64,000 bases of DNA from Geothrix paludis (GTDB taxonomy: Bacteria; Acidobacteriota; Holophagae; Holophagales; Holophagaceae), in the NCBI RefSeq assembly GCF_022808815.1, contig NZ_JAKZLC010000001.1, positions 1,088,239-1,152,238 on the forward strand, read 5' to 3'. How positions within the stretch are numbered: the stretch's first letter is position 1; the number at the start of each line of letters is the position of its first letter. The notes under the pieces were generated by a model. The model was given only the letters and a program-made list of their open reading frames with translations. It was not told where the DNA came from and did no database searches. The translations under genes were made by a program, and so were the position numbers. This document shows, piece by piece, positions 1 through 7,855 of the stretch.

Positions 1-290
1 CACTCCGCCCTCACCTGCCGGGGCAGCTCGCCCCAGAGGAACCGGAGCGCCGCCGGCACCCCCTCGCCGCGCTCGCCGTAGATCCGCTGGTGGAGGCGGA
101 GGGCAAGCTGCTGCAGCCGCTCGACGAGGGCCGGGCTGTAGTGGCGCTCCCGCGCCACGGACAGGTGATGGCAGAGCCGGCGATAGGCCGAGGGAACCTC
201 CTCCGCGCCCAGGGTGGCCCGCTCGTCGAGCCAGCCCCGCAGATCCTCCCAGAGGGGCCGGTTCTCCTGCTCGAACCGCTGCTGCCTCAT
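1..290 (-). CDS. SpoIIM/DUF95-like membrane protein, N-terminal part (runs off window)
   Basis: Reading leftwards from ATG at 290 the frame is open to the window edge (about 96 residues). It begins MRQQRFEQENRPLWEDLRGW and is a charged, helical cytosolic N-terminus. Proteins annotated 'stage II sporulation protein M' in non-sporulating bacteria have such an N-terminus before several membrane helices and commonly sit beside RDD proteins. Here the ATG overlaps the TGA of the upstream RDD gene (ATGA), so translation is probably coupled. The membrane part lies outside the window, so the family call rests on the N-terminus and context. Confidence 0.6.
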   Translation of the reverse strand, partial: MRQQRFEQENRPLWEDLRGWLDERATLGAEEVPSAYRRLCHHLSVARERHYSPALVERLQQLALRLHQRIYGERGEGVPAALRFLWGELPRQVRAE

Positions 291-973
291 CGGCCGCCCC
301 ACAGGTAGCGGGCCATGCCGAGCACGGCCTTGACGCCACCCGCTCCCCGGCTGCCCGTGAGGGGGCCCAGCACGTCCGCGAGTTCCTCGCTCCTGGACGC
401 CGTCAGGCCCGCGCTCCGCTCGGCGAACGCCAGGATCGCCGACTGCTCCTCGAGGGTCAGCGCCAAGGCGGGCGCCAGGGGCTCGGCCGCCGGGAGGACG
501 GGGGCCTGGACGCCGGCCTCCTCGTGCACCACGAGCGTGCCCGCCACGATGTCGCCGATGCGCTGGAAGTCGCGGGTGAGGAGGATGCTCACCAGGCCGA
601 CCGTGTAGGCCCCAGGCAGGCCGTCCACGATCCGCAGCAGGTTCCGGATGAGGCTGGGTCCCCAGCCGATGGGACGCCCATCCGTCCGCAGGACCCGCAG
701 GTTCAGCCAGCGCTTGCCGAGGGTGCGGCCGCCCCCCAGGACTTCGAAGAAGACCGGGTAAAGCCACTGGGCCAGGAAGACCAGGATGAACCAGAGCCCC
801 AGCCCCAGCGGCCCCAGGAAGGTGAGGGCGATCCCGGCGAACATCAGGCCCATCCACACCACGGCCTGGTCCACGAAAAAGGCCCAGAAGCGGGCCACGG
901 GGCCCGCCGGACGGAGGTGCAGCTCGATGCCCTCGGGTGTCTCGATGGTCCGGACAGTGTCGACGGACTGCAA
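287..973 (-). CDS. RDD family membrane protein with C-terminal extension
   Basis: 228 residues. An RDD-type domain occupies about residues 24-150: hydrophobic helices at roughly 29-75, the GGGRTLGKRWLNLRVL segment typical of the family, and a third helix near 115-130. Residues 150-228 are a soluble Ala/Glu-rich extension. The start is a TTG at 973, three bases after the TAG of the upstream RDD gene. The next in-frame ATG would delete part of the first helix, so TTG is preferred. It lies in a tight operon with a second RDD gene and the SpoIIM-like gene. The function of RDD proteins is mostly unknown; some act in ion homeostasis. Confidence 0.8.
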   Translation of the reverse strand: MQSVDTVRTIETPEGIELHLRPAGPVARFWAFFVDQAVVWMGLMFAGIALTFLGPLGLGLWFILVFLAQWLYPVFFEVLGGGRTLGKRWLNLRVLRTDGRPIGWGPSLIRNLLRIVDGLPGAYTVGLVSILLTRDFQRIGDIVAGTLVVHEEAGVQAPVLPAAEPLAPALALTLEEQSAILAFAERSAGLTASRSEELADVLGPLTGSRGAGGVKAVLGMARYLWGGR

Positions 974-975
974 GG

Positions 976-1506
976 CTAGTCGACCACCTTGACCACGATG
1001 GTGTCGGCGATGAGGTCGTGGATGCAGCGCCGGTCATCCCGGAAGATGAAGCAGGCGTTGACCAGCGAGAACAAGTGCCCCAACAACGGAATCGACTCGA
1101 GCACCCACATGAGGATGATCCGGAGCCCCAGCAGTCGTCCCATGCCCACGGGTTCGCCATCGCTCCGGACGATCCGGATGCGGAGGATGCGCTTGGCGAT
1201 GGTCTGGCCGTAGCGGCTGAGCCAGATGAGGTTCCAGATCATCAGGGCCAGGAGCAGGCCTCCCCCCAGCACGGCGAACACGATGAAGAACGCCGTGGGA
1301 GGCGCGCCGCCGGTCCGCCGGGACAGGAGGGCCGGAATGAAGATGGCGGCCAGGATTCCGATGACGGCGAATCCGCCGCCCATGATGAGACCGTCCAGGA
1401 GCTTGGCACCGAGGCGCGTGCCGCGGTCGGCCAGCTCCAGGGTTTCCGGATCGACAAGATCCGCGACGACCGCGGACGGAGCCTCGTACGGATTGAATTC
1501 GGTCAT
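976..1506 (-). CDS. RDD family membrane protein
   Basis: 176 residues from the ATG at 1506 (MTEFNPYEAPSAVV). The N-terminal NPYEAP motif is common in RDD proteins. A first membrane helix lies near residues 35-60, a second near 75-100, then the RRILRIRIVRSDGEPVGMGR loop typical of RDD. An upstream in-frame start at 1566 would add 20 residues without family resemblance, so I prefer 1506. First gene of the RDD-RDD-SpoIIM-like operon. Confidence 0.8.
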   Translation of the reverse strand: MTEFNPYEAPSAVVADLVDPETLELADRGTRLGAKLLDGLIMGGGFAVIGILAAIFIPALLSRRTGGAPPTAFFIVFAVLGGGLLLALMIWNLIWLSRYGQTIAKRILRIRIVRSDGEPVGMGRLLGLRIILMWVLESIPLLGHLFSLVNACFIFRDDRRCIHDLIADTIVVKVVD

Positions 1507-1704
1507 GTCGCGCTCGCTCGGAGGGATGTCTAAGGCTATCCAATATCCCCGGCGAATGCCTTCCAAAACCGCCCGGGCGGTGCGGAATCCGGCCTGATCT
1601 TTCCGATCCGGAGCTGACCCGGGAGAACGCCCGTGAAGTGACCGCCGTCACGGGGGACCGGTGGAGGCCACCTGTACTCTGGGTGGGCACCCCTTGGAGG
1701 CTCT

Positions 1705-3153
1705 GTGGACGCGTTGCTCGAATCCCTCGAACCGAAGACGATCTGGTCCTACTTCCTGGGGCTGTCGAAGATCCCCCGCGGATCCAAGAATGAAGCCGCG
1801 GCCGCGGCCTGGGTGGCCGACCAGGCCAAGGCCCTGGGCTGCGAGGTGGAGCGCGACGAGGTCGGCAACGTCATCATCCGCAAGAAGGCCACGCCCGGGA
1901 AGGAAGGCCGGCCCACCACCTGCCTCCAGGCCCACGTGGACATGGTGTGCGAGCAGAACGAGGGCACGGGCCACGACTTCCTCAAGGATCCCATCAAGGT
2001 CTGGAAGGACGGCGACCTCCTCCGCGCCACGGGCACCACCCTCGGCGCCGACAACGGCATTGGCGTGAGCGCCGCCCTGGCGGTCCTCGCCAGCAAGGAC
2101 ATCGCCCACGGCCCCCTGGAAATCCTCATCACCATCGACGAGGAGACGGGCCTGACCGGCGCCAACGGCCTTCAGCCCGGCCGCCTCAAGGCCAAGTACC
2201 TCCTCAACCTCGACAGCGAGGAAGAGGGCTACCTCACCATCGGCTGCGCCGGCGGCGAGGACACCATCGCCACCCGCAAGCTCACCCGCACGGCGCCGCC
2301 CGCGGGCGCCCGCGCCTACCGCCTGAAGGTCTTCGGCCTCAAGGGCGGCCACTCGGGCATCGACATCCACGCCGGGCGCGGCAACGCCATCCGGATTCTC
2401 GCCCAGGTCCTGGGCGCCCTGAAGGTGGACTTCAGCTTCGCCCTGGCCGGCATCAAGGGCGGCAACAAGCGCAACGCCATCCCCCGCGAGGCCTCGGCCC
2501 AGATCTTCCTGGATCCCGCGCAGGAACAGGCCTTCAAGACCGCCCTCGCGGCCCACGAGGCCCACTGGCGCGCCGCCCTCGGCGCCTTCGACCCCGGCCT
2601 GCACCTGGCCCTCGAAGCCGGGGAAGGCACCCAGGCCATGTCCGCCGCCGACGCCGAAGCCCTGATCCGCCTGCTGCTGGCCCTGCCCCACGGCGTCGAG
2701 GCCATGAGCCCGGACATCCACGGGCTGGTGCAGACCTCCACCAATATGGGCGTGATCGAGACCCGCGAGGGCGAGGTCGAAGTGAACCTCCTCACCCGCA
2801 GCTCCATCAACGCCTCCAAGACCGCGCTCTCTGAGCGCATCGCGGCCACCTGCGCCCTGGGCGACTTCGAGTCCCACGTCACCGGCGGCTACCCCGGATG
2901 GAAGCCCGAGCCCAAGGCCTCGCTGGTGAAGATCGTCAACGAGACCAACCAGAAGGTCTTCGGCAAGCCCCTGGAGATCATGGCCATCCACGCCGGCCTG
3001 GAGTGCGGCCTCATCGGCGAAAAGTACACCGAGATGGAGATGGTGTCCTTCGGCCCCAGCATGTGGGATGTCCACACCCCCGACGAGCACGTGAGCGTGC
3101 CCTCCGTGGCCAATTTCTGGAAGCTGCTCGTCGCTGTCCTGGAGACCGTGTAG
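1705..3153 (+). CDS. pepD: Aminoacyl-histidine dipeptidase PepD (M20C)
   Basis: 482 residues, GTG start at 1705 with TTGGAGG at 1694-1700. This is a cytosolic Zn-dependent dipeptidase that cleaves Xaa-His and other dipeptides. Metal-site motifs are visible in order: AHVDMVCE (first His and the following Asp), LGADNGIGV (bridging Asp), TIDEETGLTGA (catalytic Glu pair) and the C-terminal AIHAGLECG (last Glu). A lid/dimerisation insert lies between about residues 200 and 380. Length matches the family. It is a single gene between the divergent RDD operon and tRNA-Ser. Confidence 0.93.
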   Translation: MDALLESLEPKTIWSYFLGLSKIPRGSKNEAAAAAWVADQAKALGCEVERDEVGNVIIRKKATPGKEGRPTTCLQAHVDMVCEQNEGTGHDFLKDPIKVWKDGDLLRATGTTLGADNGIGVSAALAVLASKDIAHGPLEILITIDEETGLTGANGLQPGRLKAKYLLNLDSEEEGYLTIGCAGGEDTIATRKLTRTAPPAGARAYRLKVFGLKGGHSGIDIHAGRGNAIRILAQVLGALKVDFSFALAGIKGGNKRNAIPREASAQIFLDPAQEQAFKTALAAHEAHWRAALGAFDPGLHLALEAGEGTQAMSAADAEALIRLLLALPHGVEAMSPDIHGLVQTSTNMGVIETREGEVEVNLLTRSSINASKTALSERIAATCALGDFESHVTGGYPGWKPEPKASLVKIVNETNQKVFGKPLEIMAIHAGLECGLIGEKYTEMEMVSFGPSMWDVHTPDEHVSVPSVANFWKLLVAVLETV

Positions 3154-3229
3154 CCCCGCCATTCATGGCCCTTGGCTCAGGCCCGGGGCCGTGATAACCT
3201 TGCTGCTTCCGCCCATCAGCGGAGCCACG

Positions 3230-3320
3230 GGAGAGTTGTCCGAGTGGCTGAAGGAGCACGATTGGAAATCGTGTAACGGTCAAAAGCCGTTCGGGGGTTC
3301 GAATCCCCCACTCTCCGCCA
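3230..3320 (+). tRNA. tRNA-Ser(GGA)
   Basis: 91 nt including an encoded CCA. The acceptor stem GGAGAGT pairs with ACTCTCC (3310-3316), followed by G73 and CCA. The anticodon stem CACGA/TCGTG encloses loop TTGGAAA with GGA at 3264-3266. The long variable arm expected of serine tRNAs is present, and the T-arm is GGGGGTTCGAATCCCCC. It reads UCC/UCU codons. Confidence 0.97.
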
Positions 3321-3352
3321 AAAGCGCCCGCCATCGGCGGGCGCACTTGTTT
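3321..3352 (+). terminator. Intrinsic terminator after tRNA-Ser
   Basis: GCGCCCGCC (3324-3332) and GGCGGGCGC (3336-3344) form a 9-bp perfect stem with an ATC loop, flanked by AAA upstream and a T-rich tract (CTTGTTT) downstream. It is immediately behind the tRNA CCA. Its right arm is also the start of a 52-bp repeat. Confidence 0.8.
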
Positions 3353-3385
3353 GGCGCGGAGCGTGGGGGATTCGAAGTCACTGAA
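3334..3385 (+). repeat. tRNA-Ser-end mimic repeat, copy 1
   Basis: 52-bp unit repeated at 3530-3581 with one difference (G at 3349, A at 3545). Read on the minus strand it contains TTCGAATCCCCCAC followed by a CTCCGC-like and a GCGCCCGCC-like segment. It is thus an antisense copy of the tRNA-Ser T-arm, acceptor end and terminator. See findings. Confidence 0.85.
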
Positions 3386-3458
3386 ATGCTGGCAGGTAGG
3401 CCCCGCCAGAGGCTGTCCAGTGGACAGCCGGAGGCGATAAGGGCCGTGCCAGCATTTC
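3383..3458. repeat. 76-nt nested hairpin element
   Basis: A perfect 12-bp outer stem, GAAATGCTGGCA (3383-3394) with TGCCAGCATTTC (3447-3458), encloses GGCCC/GGGCC (3399-3403/3441-3445), GCC/GGC, and an inner 8-bp stem GGCTGTCC/GGACAGCC (3411-3418/3422-3429). It lies between the two 52-bp repeats and codes for nothing recognisable. It may be a REP-like palindrome or a structured RNA. Confidence 0.75.
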
Positions 3459-3529
3459 GTGCGGCCGGAGGGGACGCCGCACAGCGGTGGCCCCGGAGGG
3501 AATCCCCCAGGATCACCCCACCTCGGCCC

Positions 3530-3581
3530 TCGGCGGGCGCACTTATTTGGCGCGGAGCGTGGGGGATTCGAAGTCACTGAA
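3530..3581 (+). repeat. tRNA-Ser-end mimic repeat, copy 2
   Basis: Second copy of the 52-bp unit at 3334-3385 (51/52 identical), ending 43 bases before the mobB start. It has no tRNA attached to it, so it looks like a displaced fragment rather than part of a second tRNA gene. Confidence 0.85.
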
Positions 3582-3624
3582 TCTCCGCCGCGAACGCGCC
3601 ATCATGGCGGCGGAGGGATTTGTC

Positions 3625-4140
3625 ATGAAGGTCATGGGCATCGTCGGCTGGAGCGGCAGCGGGAAGACCAGCCTGGTGGTCGAGGTGCTGCCGCTTCTCA
3701 GAAAGGCGGGGCTGAAGGTCTCGACCATGAAGCACGCGCACCACCGCTTCGACGTGGACAAGCCCGGGAAGGACTCGTTCCGGCATCGGGAGGCCGGCGC
3801 CTCGGAGGTCCTGGTGGTGACCTCCTCGCGCTGGGTGCTGATGCACGAGTCCAGGGAAGAGCCCGAGCCCAGCATCGAGTCCCTGATCGAGCGCATGACG
3901 CCCGTGGACCTGCTCCTCATCGAGGGCTTCAAGACCCACTCGCACCCCAAGCTGGAGATCCACCGGGAGTCCGAAGGCAAGCCCCTGCTCTGCCCCGAGG
4001 ACCCGGGCATCGTGGCCGTGGCCAGCGACCGCCCATTGCCCGGGCTGAAGATCCCTGTGCTGGACCTGAACGATCCATCCGCCGTCGCCGAGTTCATCCT
4101 CGCCCACACGGGCCTGCGGACGCCCCCTCAGGCCATGTAG
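3625..4140 (+). CDS. mobB: Molybdopterin-guanine dinucleotide biosynthesis adaptor MobB
   Basis: 171 residues from the ATG at 3625, preceded by GGAGG at 3612-3616. A P-loop GWSGSGKTS lies near residues 6-14, followed by the MKHAHHRFDVDKPGKDSFRHREAGA segment typical of MobB (split here: KHAHH, DKPGKDS, HREAGA). MobB is a GTP-binding helper for molybdenum cofactor guanylylation. It overlaps the 3' end of the convergent TauE gene by 13 bp. No other Mo-cofactor genes are in view. Confidence 0.9.
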   Translation: MKVMGIVGWSGSGKTSLVVEVLPLLRKAGLKVSTMKHAHHRFDVDKPGKDSFRHREAGASEVLVVTSSRWVLMHESREEPEPSIESLIERMTPVDLLLIEGFKTHSHPKLEIHRESEGKPLLCPEDPGIVAVASDRPLPGLKIPVLDLNDPSAVAEFILAHTGLRTPPQAM

Positions 4141-4916
4141 TGCTTGTAGAAGTACCAGGCCGAAAGGATGAAGCCGATGGAGACAACGCCGACGCGCACG
4201 GTCTTGCGGCCGACGCGGTGGGCCATGTGGGAGCCGAAGAGGCCGCCCAGGCCCGCGGCCACGGCCATGATGCCGACGAGGGCCCACTGGACGTTGCCGG
4301 GGTGCCGCAGGAACTCCATGGCCAGGAAGGCGAAGATGGCGATGCCGTTGATGCACAGGGCCAGCAGGTTCTTGAGCCCGTTCATCTGGTGGATGTCCGT
4401 GAGACCCAGGAGACTCAGCGCCGCCAGCATGAGGATGCCGATACCCGCGCCGAAGTAGCCGCCGTAGATGCCCACGATGAACTGGAAGATCATGGCGCCC
4501 ACCCACCAGCCCGGCGTGCGGTTGTGGCTCCCCATCTTCTTCAGGAGCTTGTTGACGGGATCATTGGCCGCCAGCAGGATCGTGGCCACCAGGATCAGCC
4601 AGGGCACGAGGTTGTCGAAGACCTTCTGGGGCGTGACCAGCATGAGCCAGGCACCCAGCGCACCGCCCAGCAGGGAGGGCGGCATCAGCCGGATGGCGAA
4701 TTCCCGGATGCCGACCAGATCCTCGCGGTGACCCCAGAACCCGCCAATGGAGCCGGGCCACAGGGCCAGTGTGCTCGTCACATTGGCCTGCTGACCCGTG
4801 AGCCCGATGCCCAGCAGCGAGGGAAAGGACACCAGCGTGCCGCCCCCCGCGATGGAGTTGATGGCGCCAGCGGCGAAGGCCGCGGCCATGACGGTGAGCG
4901 CGTGTCCGATGTGCAT
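4128..4916 (-). CDS. TauE/SafE family permease
   Basis: 262 residues from ATG at 4916 (MHIGHALTVMAAAFAAGAIN). An in-frame GTG at 4952 is an alternative. About eight hydrophobic helices are visible. The N-terminal AGAINSIAGGGTLVSFPSL and central GIYGGYFGAGIGILML segments are the two internal repeat signatures of this inner-membrane family. Members export or import small anions such as sulfite and sulfoacetate; the substrate here is unknown. It is a single gene, 3' overlapping mobB. Confidence 0.85.
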   Translation of the reverse strand: MHIGHALTVMAAAFAAGAINSIAGGGTLVSFPSLLGIGLTGQQANVTSTLALWPGSIGGFWGHREDLVGIREFAIRLMPPSLLGGALGAWLMLVTPQKVFDNLVPWLILVATILLAANDPVNKLLKKMGSHNRTPGWWVGAMIFQFIVGIYGGYFGAGIGILMLAALSLLGLTDIHQMNGLKNLLALCINGIAIFAFLAMEFLRHPGNVQWALVGIMAVAAGLGGLFGSHMAHRVGRKTVRVGVVSIGFILSAWYFYKHYMA

Positions 4917-4940
4917 ACAACCTACGATGACAGGCGCCAC

Positions 4941-4994
4941 AGAGCCTGTCACACACTCCCTGGGACCGGCGGAAAGGGGTGTGCGACAGGCTCT
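4941..4994. terminator. Inverted repeat between substrate-binding gene and TauE gene
   Basis: AGAGCCTGTCACACAC (4941-4956) and GTGTGCGACAGGCTCT (4979-4994) form a 16-bp stem with one mismatch and a 22-nt loop. It lies just after the substrate-binding protein gene, so it probably terminates or stabilises that transcript. No long T-run follows. Confidence 0.55.
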
Positions 4995-5014
4995 GGGGGC
5001 GTCTCAAGCGGCGG

Positions 5015-6163
5015 TCACTTCCACTTGAATGGATAGATCGGTTTCTTCGTGGCGTACTGGGGAGGCCACACCGTTTCGTGCTTGCCGTTCTGGATCTGCT
5101 CCACCAGCATCTGGTGCTTGTTCTGGTTCGTGTAGCCGCTGTAGTCGATGAACCGGACGTCGCCCATGATGCCGTTCCAGTGGCCGCCGCGCAGCTCGGC
5201 GCGCAGCTTCTCGCGGTCGCCGCCCACCTTGGCCGCGGCCTCCGCCATGACCATCATCGACGCGTAGGCGTTGGCGGCATGGTAGGGAACCTCGGCCTTG
5301 CCGAACTTGGCCTTGTAGCGCGCCCCGAAATCCTTGGCGCCGGGCCAGTTCACGTCGGTGGTCCACTGGGTGCTGGAGAACACCCCATGGGAGATGGCCT
5401 GCTCCCGCGCGAACTCGGAGGACGCGAAGCCCGCGCCCGCGCCCAGGAAGGCCTGGGGCTGGAGGCCCACTTCGCGCGCCTGGCGCATGAGCAGAATGCC
5501 GTCGGCCACGTAGGACACCATGAAGACCAGATCGGGCTTGGCCGCCTTGACCTTCGCCAGAGTGGAACGGTAGTCCGGCGAGCCCGCTGCGTAGGCCTCC
5601 TCCATCACCACCTGGATGCCCACCTGGGCCGCGTAGGCCTTGGCGGACTTGGCGCCCGAGGTGCCGAAGTCCGTGTTCTCGTTCAGGATGGCCATGGTCT
5701 TCGGCTTGCCCAGCTTCTGGGCCATGGAGATGAGGATGGAGGCGTAGTCCTCGGTGGTGGCGCTGAGGCGGAAGACGTACTTCTGGTTCTGCCGGGTGAT
5801 GTCCTCCTTGGAGGCCACGGGCACCAGGAGCGGCACCCGGTACTTCTCGGCCAGCTTGGACACGGCGTTGGCACAGGCGGAGCTGTAGGGCCCCACCACC
5901 GCGGCCACGCGGTCGCGGGTCACCAGCTTCTCCAGGGCCGACATGGAGACCTGGGGTTTGCCCGTGTCGTCCTCCGTGACCAGCTCGACCTTGATGCCCT
6001 TCTTCTGGAGGTCTTCCATGGCCAGCTTGTAGCCGTTGCTCATGTATTCGCCGATGGGCGCCTGGGTGCCCGTGGCGCAGTTGATGACGCCGATCTTCAC
6101 GGGCGTCTGCGCCTGCAGGGCCAGCCCGAAGGCGAACAGGGAAGTCAGGACTCTCGCTTTCAT
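5015..6163 (-). CDS. ABC transporter substrate-binding protein, branched-chain amino acid (LivK) type
   Basis: 382 residues from ATG at 6163, with AAAGGAG six bases upstream. Signal peptide MKARVLTSLFAFGLALQAQT is followed by a type I periplasmic-binding fold: VKIGVINCATGTQAPIGEYM, VAAVVGPYSSACANAVS and WNGIMGDVRFIDYSGYT are typical of the Leu/Ile/Val-binding family. It would bind an amino acid or other small solute in the periplasm. No permease or ATPase genes are adjacent, so the transporter partners are elsewhere or the protein is an orphan. Confidence 0.88.
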   Translation of the reverse strand: MKARVLTSLFAFGLALQAQTPVKIGVINCATGTQAPIGEYMSNGYKLAMEDLQKKGIKVELVTEDDTGKPQVSMSALEKLVTRDRVAAVVGPYSSACANAVSKLAEKYRVPLLVPVASKEDITRQNQKYVFRLSATTEDYASILISMAQKLGKPKTMAILNENTDFGTSGAKSAKAYAAQVGIQVVMEEAYAAGSPDYRSTLAKVKAAKPDLVFMVSYVADGILLMRQAREVGLQPQAFLGAGAGFASSEFAREQAISHGVFSSTQWTTDVNWPGAKDFGARYKAKFGKAEVPYHAANAYASMMVMAEAAAKVGGDREKLRAELRGGHWNGIMGDVRFIDYSGYTNQNKHQMLVEQIQNGKHETVWPPQYATKKPIYPFKWK

Positions 6164-6260
6164 GCGGGCTCCTTTGGGGATCGATGGATGGTTGGATGCT
6201 GGCCGGGAGAGTAACATGCCTGTGCCTCGCCCTGCGTGGCAGCCCATCCCCGAGGCCACC

Positions 6261-7271
6261 ATGCGTATTTTCCTGGCTCCGCTCCTGTCCCTCGGCCTTC
6301 TGGCGGCCCCTCCCGGCTCCGGCTTCCGCACGCAGAAAGCCCTGCCCGTCGGCGGGCCCGGCGGGTGGGACTACGTGACCCTCGACAGCTCCGCCCGGCG
6401 CCTCTACGTGCCCAGATCCGATCGGGTGCTGGTCCTCGATCTGGATGGCAAGCCGGTCGGGGAGATCCAGGGCACCGACGGGGTTCACGGCGTGGCCCTG
6501 GCCCCTGCACTGGACCGCGGCTTCACCAGTAATGGCCGGAGCGGCACGATCACCATCTTCCGGCTGTCGACCCTGGAGATCCTGGGCCAGGCCCAGGCCA
6601 CCGGCGAAGGGCCCGACGCCATCCTCTTCGAGCCATCCACCCAGCGGGTGTTCAGCTTCAACGGCCGGGGGAGGAACGCCACGGTCTTCGACGCCGCCAC
6701 GGGGAATGCCGTGGGGACCATCCCCTTCGGCCACAAACCGGAGTTCGCTGCTGCGGACGGCCAAGGGCATGTGTTCGTGAACCTGGAGGATTCGGCCGAA
6801 GTGGCCGTGATCGATGCGAAGAGGCTCACTGTGGCGCAGCGCTGGTCCCTGGCGCCTCTCCAGGATCCCACGGGCATGGCCATCGACCTGAAGCACCGCC
6901 GGCTCTTCATCGTCGGCGGCAACAAGCTCATGGTGGTGCTGGACGCCGAAACCGGGAAGATCGTGGCTACGCTCGCCATCGGGGCCGGCGCCGATGCCGC
7001 CGCCTACGATTCCGAGTTGGGCCTGGCCTTCAGCTCGAATGGGGAAGGCACCCTCACCGTCATCCGTCAGGAGGGGCCGGATCGGTACACCATCCTGGAG
7101 CAGGCCCCCACCAAGCGGGGGGCCCGCACCATGGCCCTGGACGAGAAGACCCACCGGATCTACCTGCCCACCGCCGAGTTCATGCCCGCCCCCGCCGCGA
7201 CAGCGGAAACCCCAAGGCCCCGGCCCGCCATGACGCCCGGCAGTTTCCAGATCCTGGTGGTGGGTCGCTAG
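6261..7271 (+). CDS. Exported YncE-like beta-propeller protein
   Basis: 336 residues from ATG at 6261. An N-terminal signal peptide (MRIFLAPLLSLGLLAAPPGS) is followed by repeated strands of the YVTN/YncE type: WDYVTLDSSARRLYVPRSD, GVHGVALAPALDRGF, VNLEDSAEVAVIDAKRL and MALDEKTHRIYLPTAEF. Such propellers are periplasmic ligand- or metal-associated proteins of mostly unknown role. A Pro-rich patch lies near the C-terminus (about residues 310-325). Divergent from the substrate-binding protein, and overlapping the 3' end of the convergent HutD gene by 4 bp. Confidence 0.8.
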   Translation: MRIFLAPLLSLGLLAAPPGSGFRTQKALPVGGPGGWDYVTLDSSARRLYVPRSDRVLVLDLDGKPVGEIQGTDGVHGVALAPALDRGFTSNGRSGTITIFRLSTLEILGQAQATGEGPDAILFEPSTQRVFSFNGRGRNATVFDAATGNAVGTIPFGHKPEFAAADGQGHVFVNLEDSAEVAVIDAKRLTVAQRWSLAPLQDPTGMAIDLKHRRLFIVGGNKLMVVLDAETGKIVATLAIGAGADAAAYDSELGLAFSSNGEGTLTVIRQEGPDRYTILEQAPTKRGARTMALDEKTHRIYLPTAEFMPAPAATAETPRPRPAMTPGSFQILVVGR

Positions 7272-7855
7272 ACGGTGTTGAGCTCGATGACCACCAGCGC
7301 CGCGCCCCCGTACCCCGGGACCAGCTGAAGGGCGCCGGGGGCATCCTCCATCCGCAGTAGATGGCGCCGGCCCAGGTGCAAGCCCACCTCGGGAACGTAG
7401 ACGGTCCCTTCGGCCACGAAGACGATCAGGGTCGAACCCGCCGGCCAGGACAAGGTGCGGGGTGCGGCCAAGCGGAAGGACTCCATCCGCGCGTGGCAGC
7501 ATCGTGGATCCACCATCAGGTTGAAGTCCGTGCAGGGCCCGCCCACCAGCGCAGCCGTGGCCGGCCAGTCTCCGGAGAAGCGGAGGGGCGCCAGCGGTTC
7601 GGTGAGCCGCACTCGGCCACGGGGACCGAAGTCGAGGTCGAAGCCCTCACCCTCCAGCAGGAGCAGCCACCGCTCCAGGCCCGGGAATGCGGAGAAGGGC
7701 CCGGATACCGCCACCTCCGCGGAACTCAGCCGCCAGCGGAAGCCCGATTCCAGGGAAGCCCCGGGCGGTTCCACGGCCAGTTCCAGCGTCGTGCCACCGC
7801 CGTTCTTCCAGGGCATCCGGCGGCCTTCCGCCGGCGTGATGTGCCGCCACGTCAT
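7268..7855 (-). CDS. hutD: HutD/Ves family cupin-like protein
   Basis: 195 residues. The start MTWRHITPAEGRRMPWKNGGGTT (first part MTWRHITPAEG, then MPWKNGGG) is the signature of the HutD/Ves family. FRWRLSSAEVAVSGPFSAFPG and DFNLMVD further along also fit. HutD proteins are double-barrelled cupins linked to histidine utilisation, probably sensing or scavenging N-formimino-glutamate. Its ATG overlaps the TGA of the upstream ICMT-like gene. No hut genes are near. Confidence 0.85.
   Translation of the reverse strand: MTWRHITPAEGRRMPWKNGGGTTLELAVEPPGASLESGFRWRLSSAEVAVSGPFSAFPGLERWLLLLEGEGFDLDFGPRGRVRLTEPLAPLRFSGDWPATAALVGGPCTDFNLMVDPRCCHARMESFRLAAPRTLSWPAGSTLIVFVAEGTVYVPEVGLHLGRRHLLRMEDAPGALQLVPGYGGAALVVIELNTV

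Noticed and set aside
1648..3162. Long antisense frame opposite pepD
   Set aside because: A shadow of G+C-rich codon usage; PepD on the plus strand has all catalytic motifs.
3011..3580. Open frames overlapping tRNA-Ser and its repeats on both strands
   Set aside because: They read through the tRNA and the tRNA-end repeats and yield the GIRTP-like peptides typical of such read-through; they are not genes.
6164..6331. N-terminal extension of the substrate-binding protein (start at 6331)
   Set aside because: It would overlap the divergent YncE-like gene and bury the signal peptide; ATG 6163 has a good ribosome-binding site.
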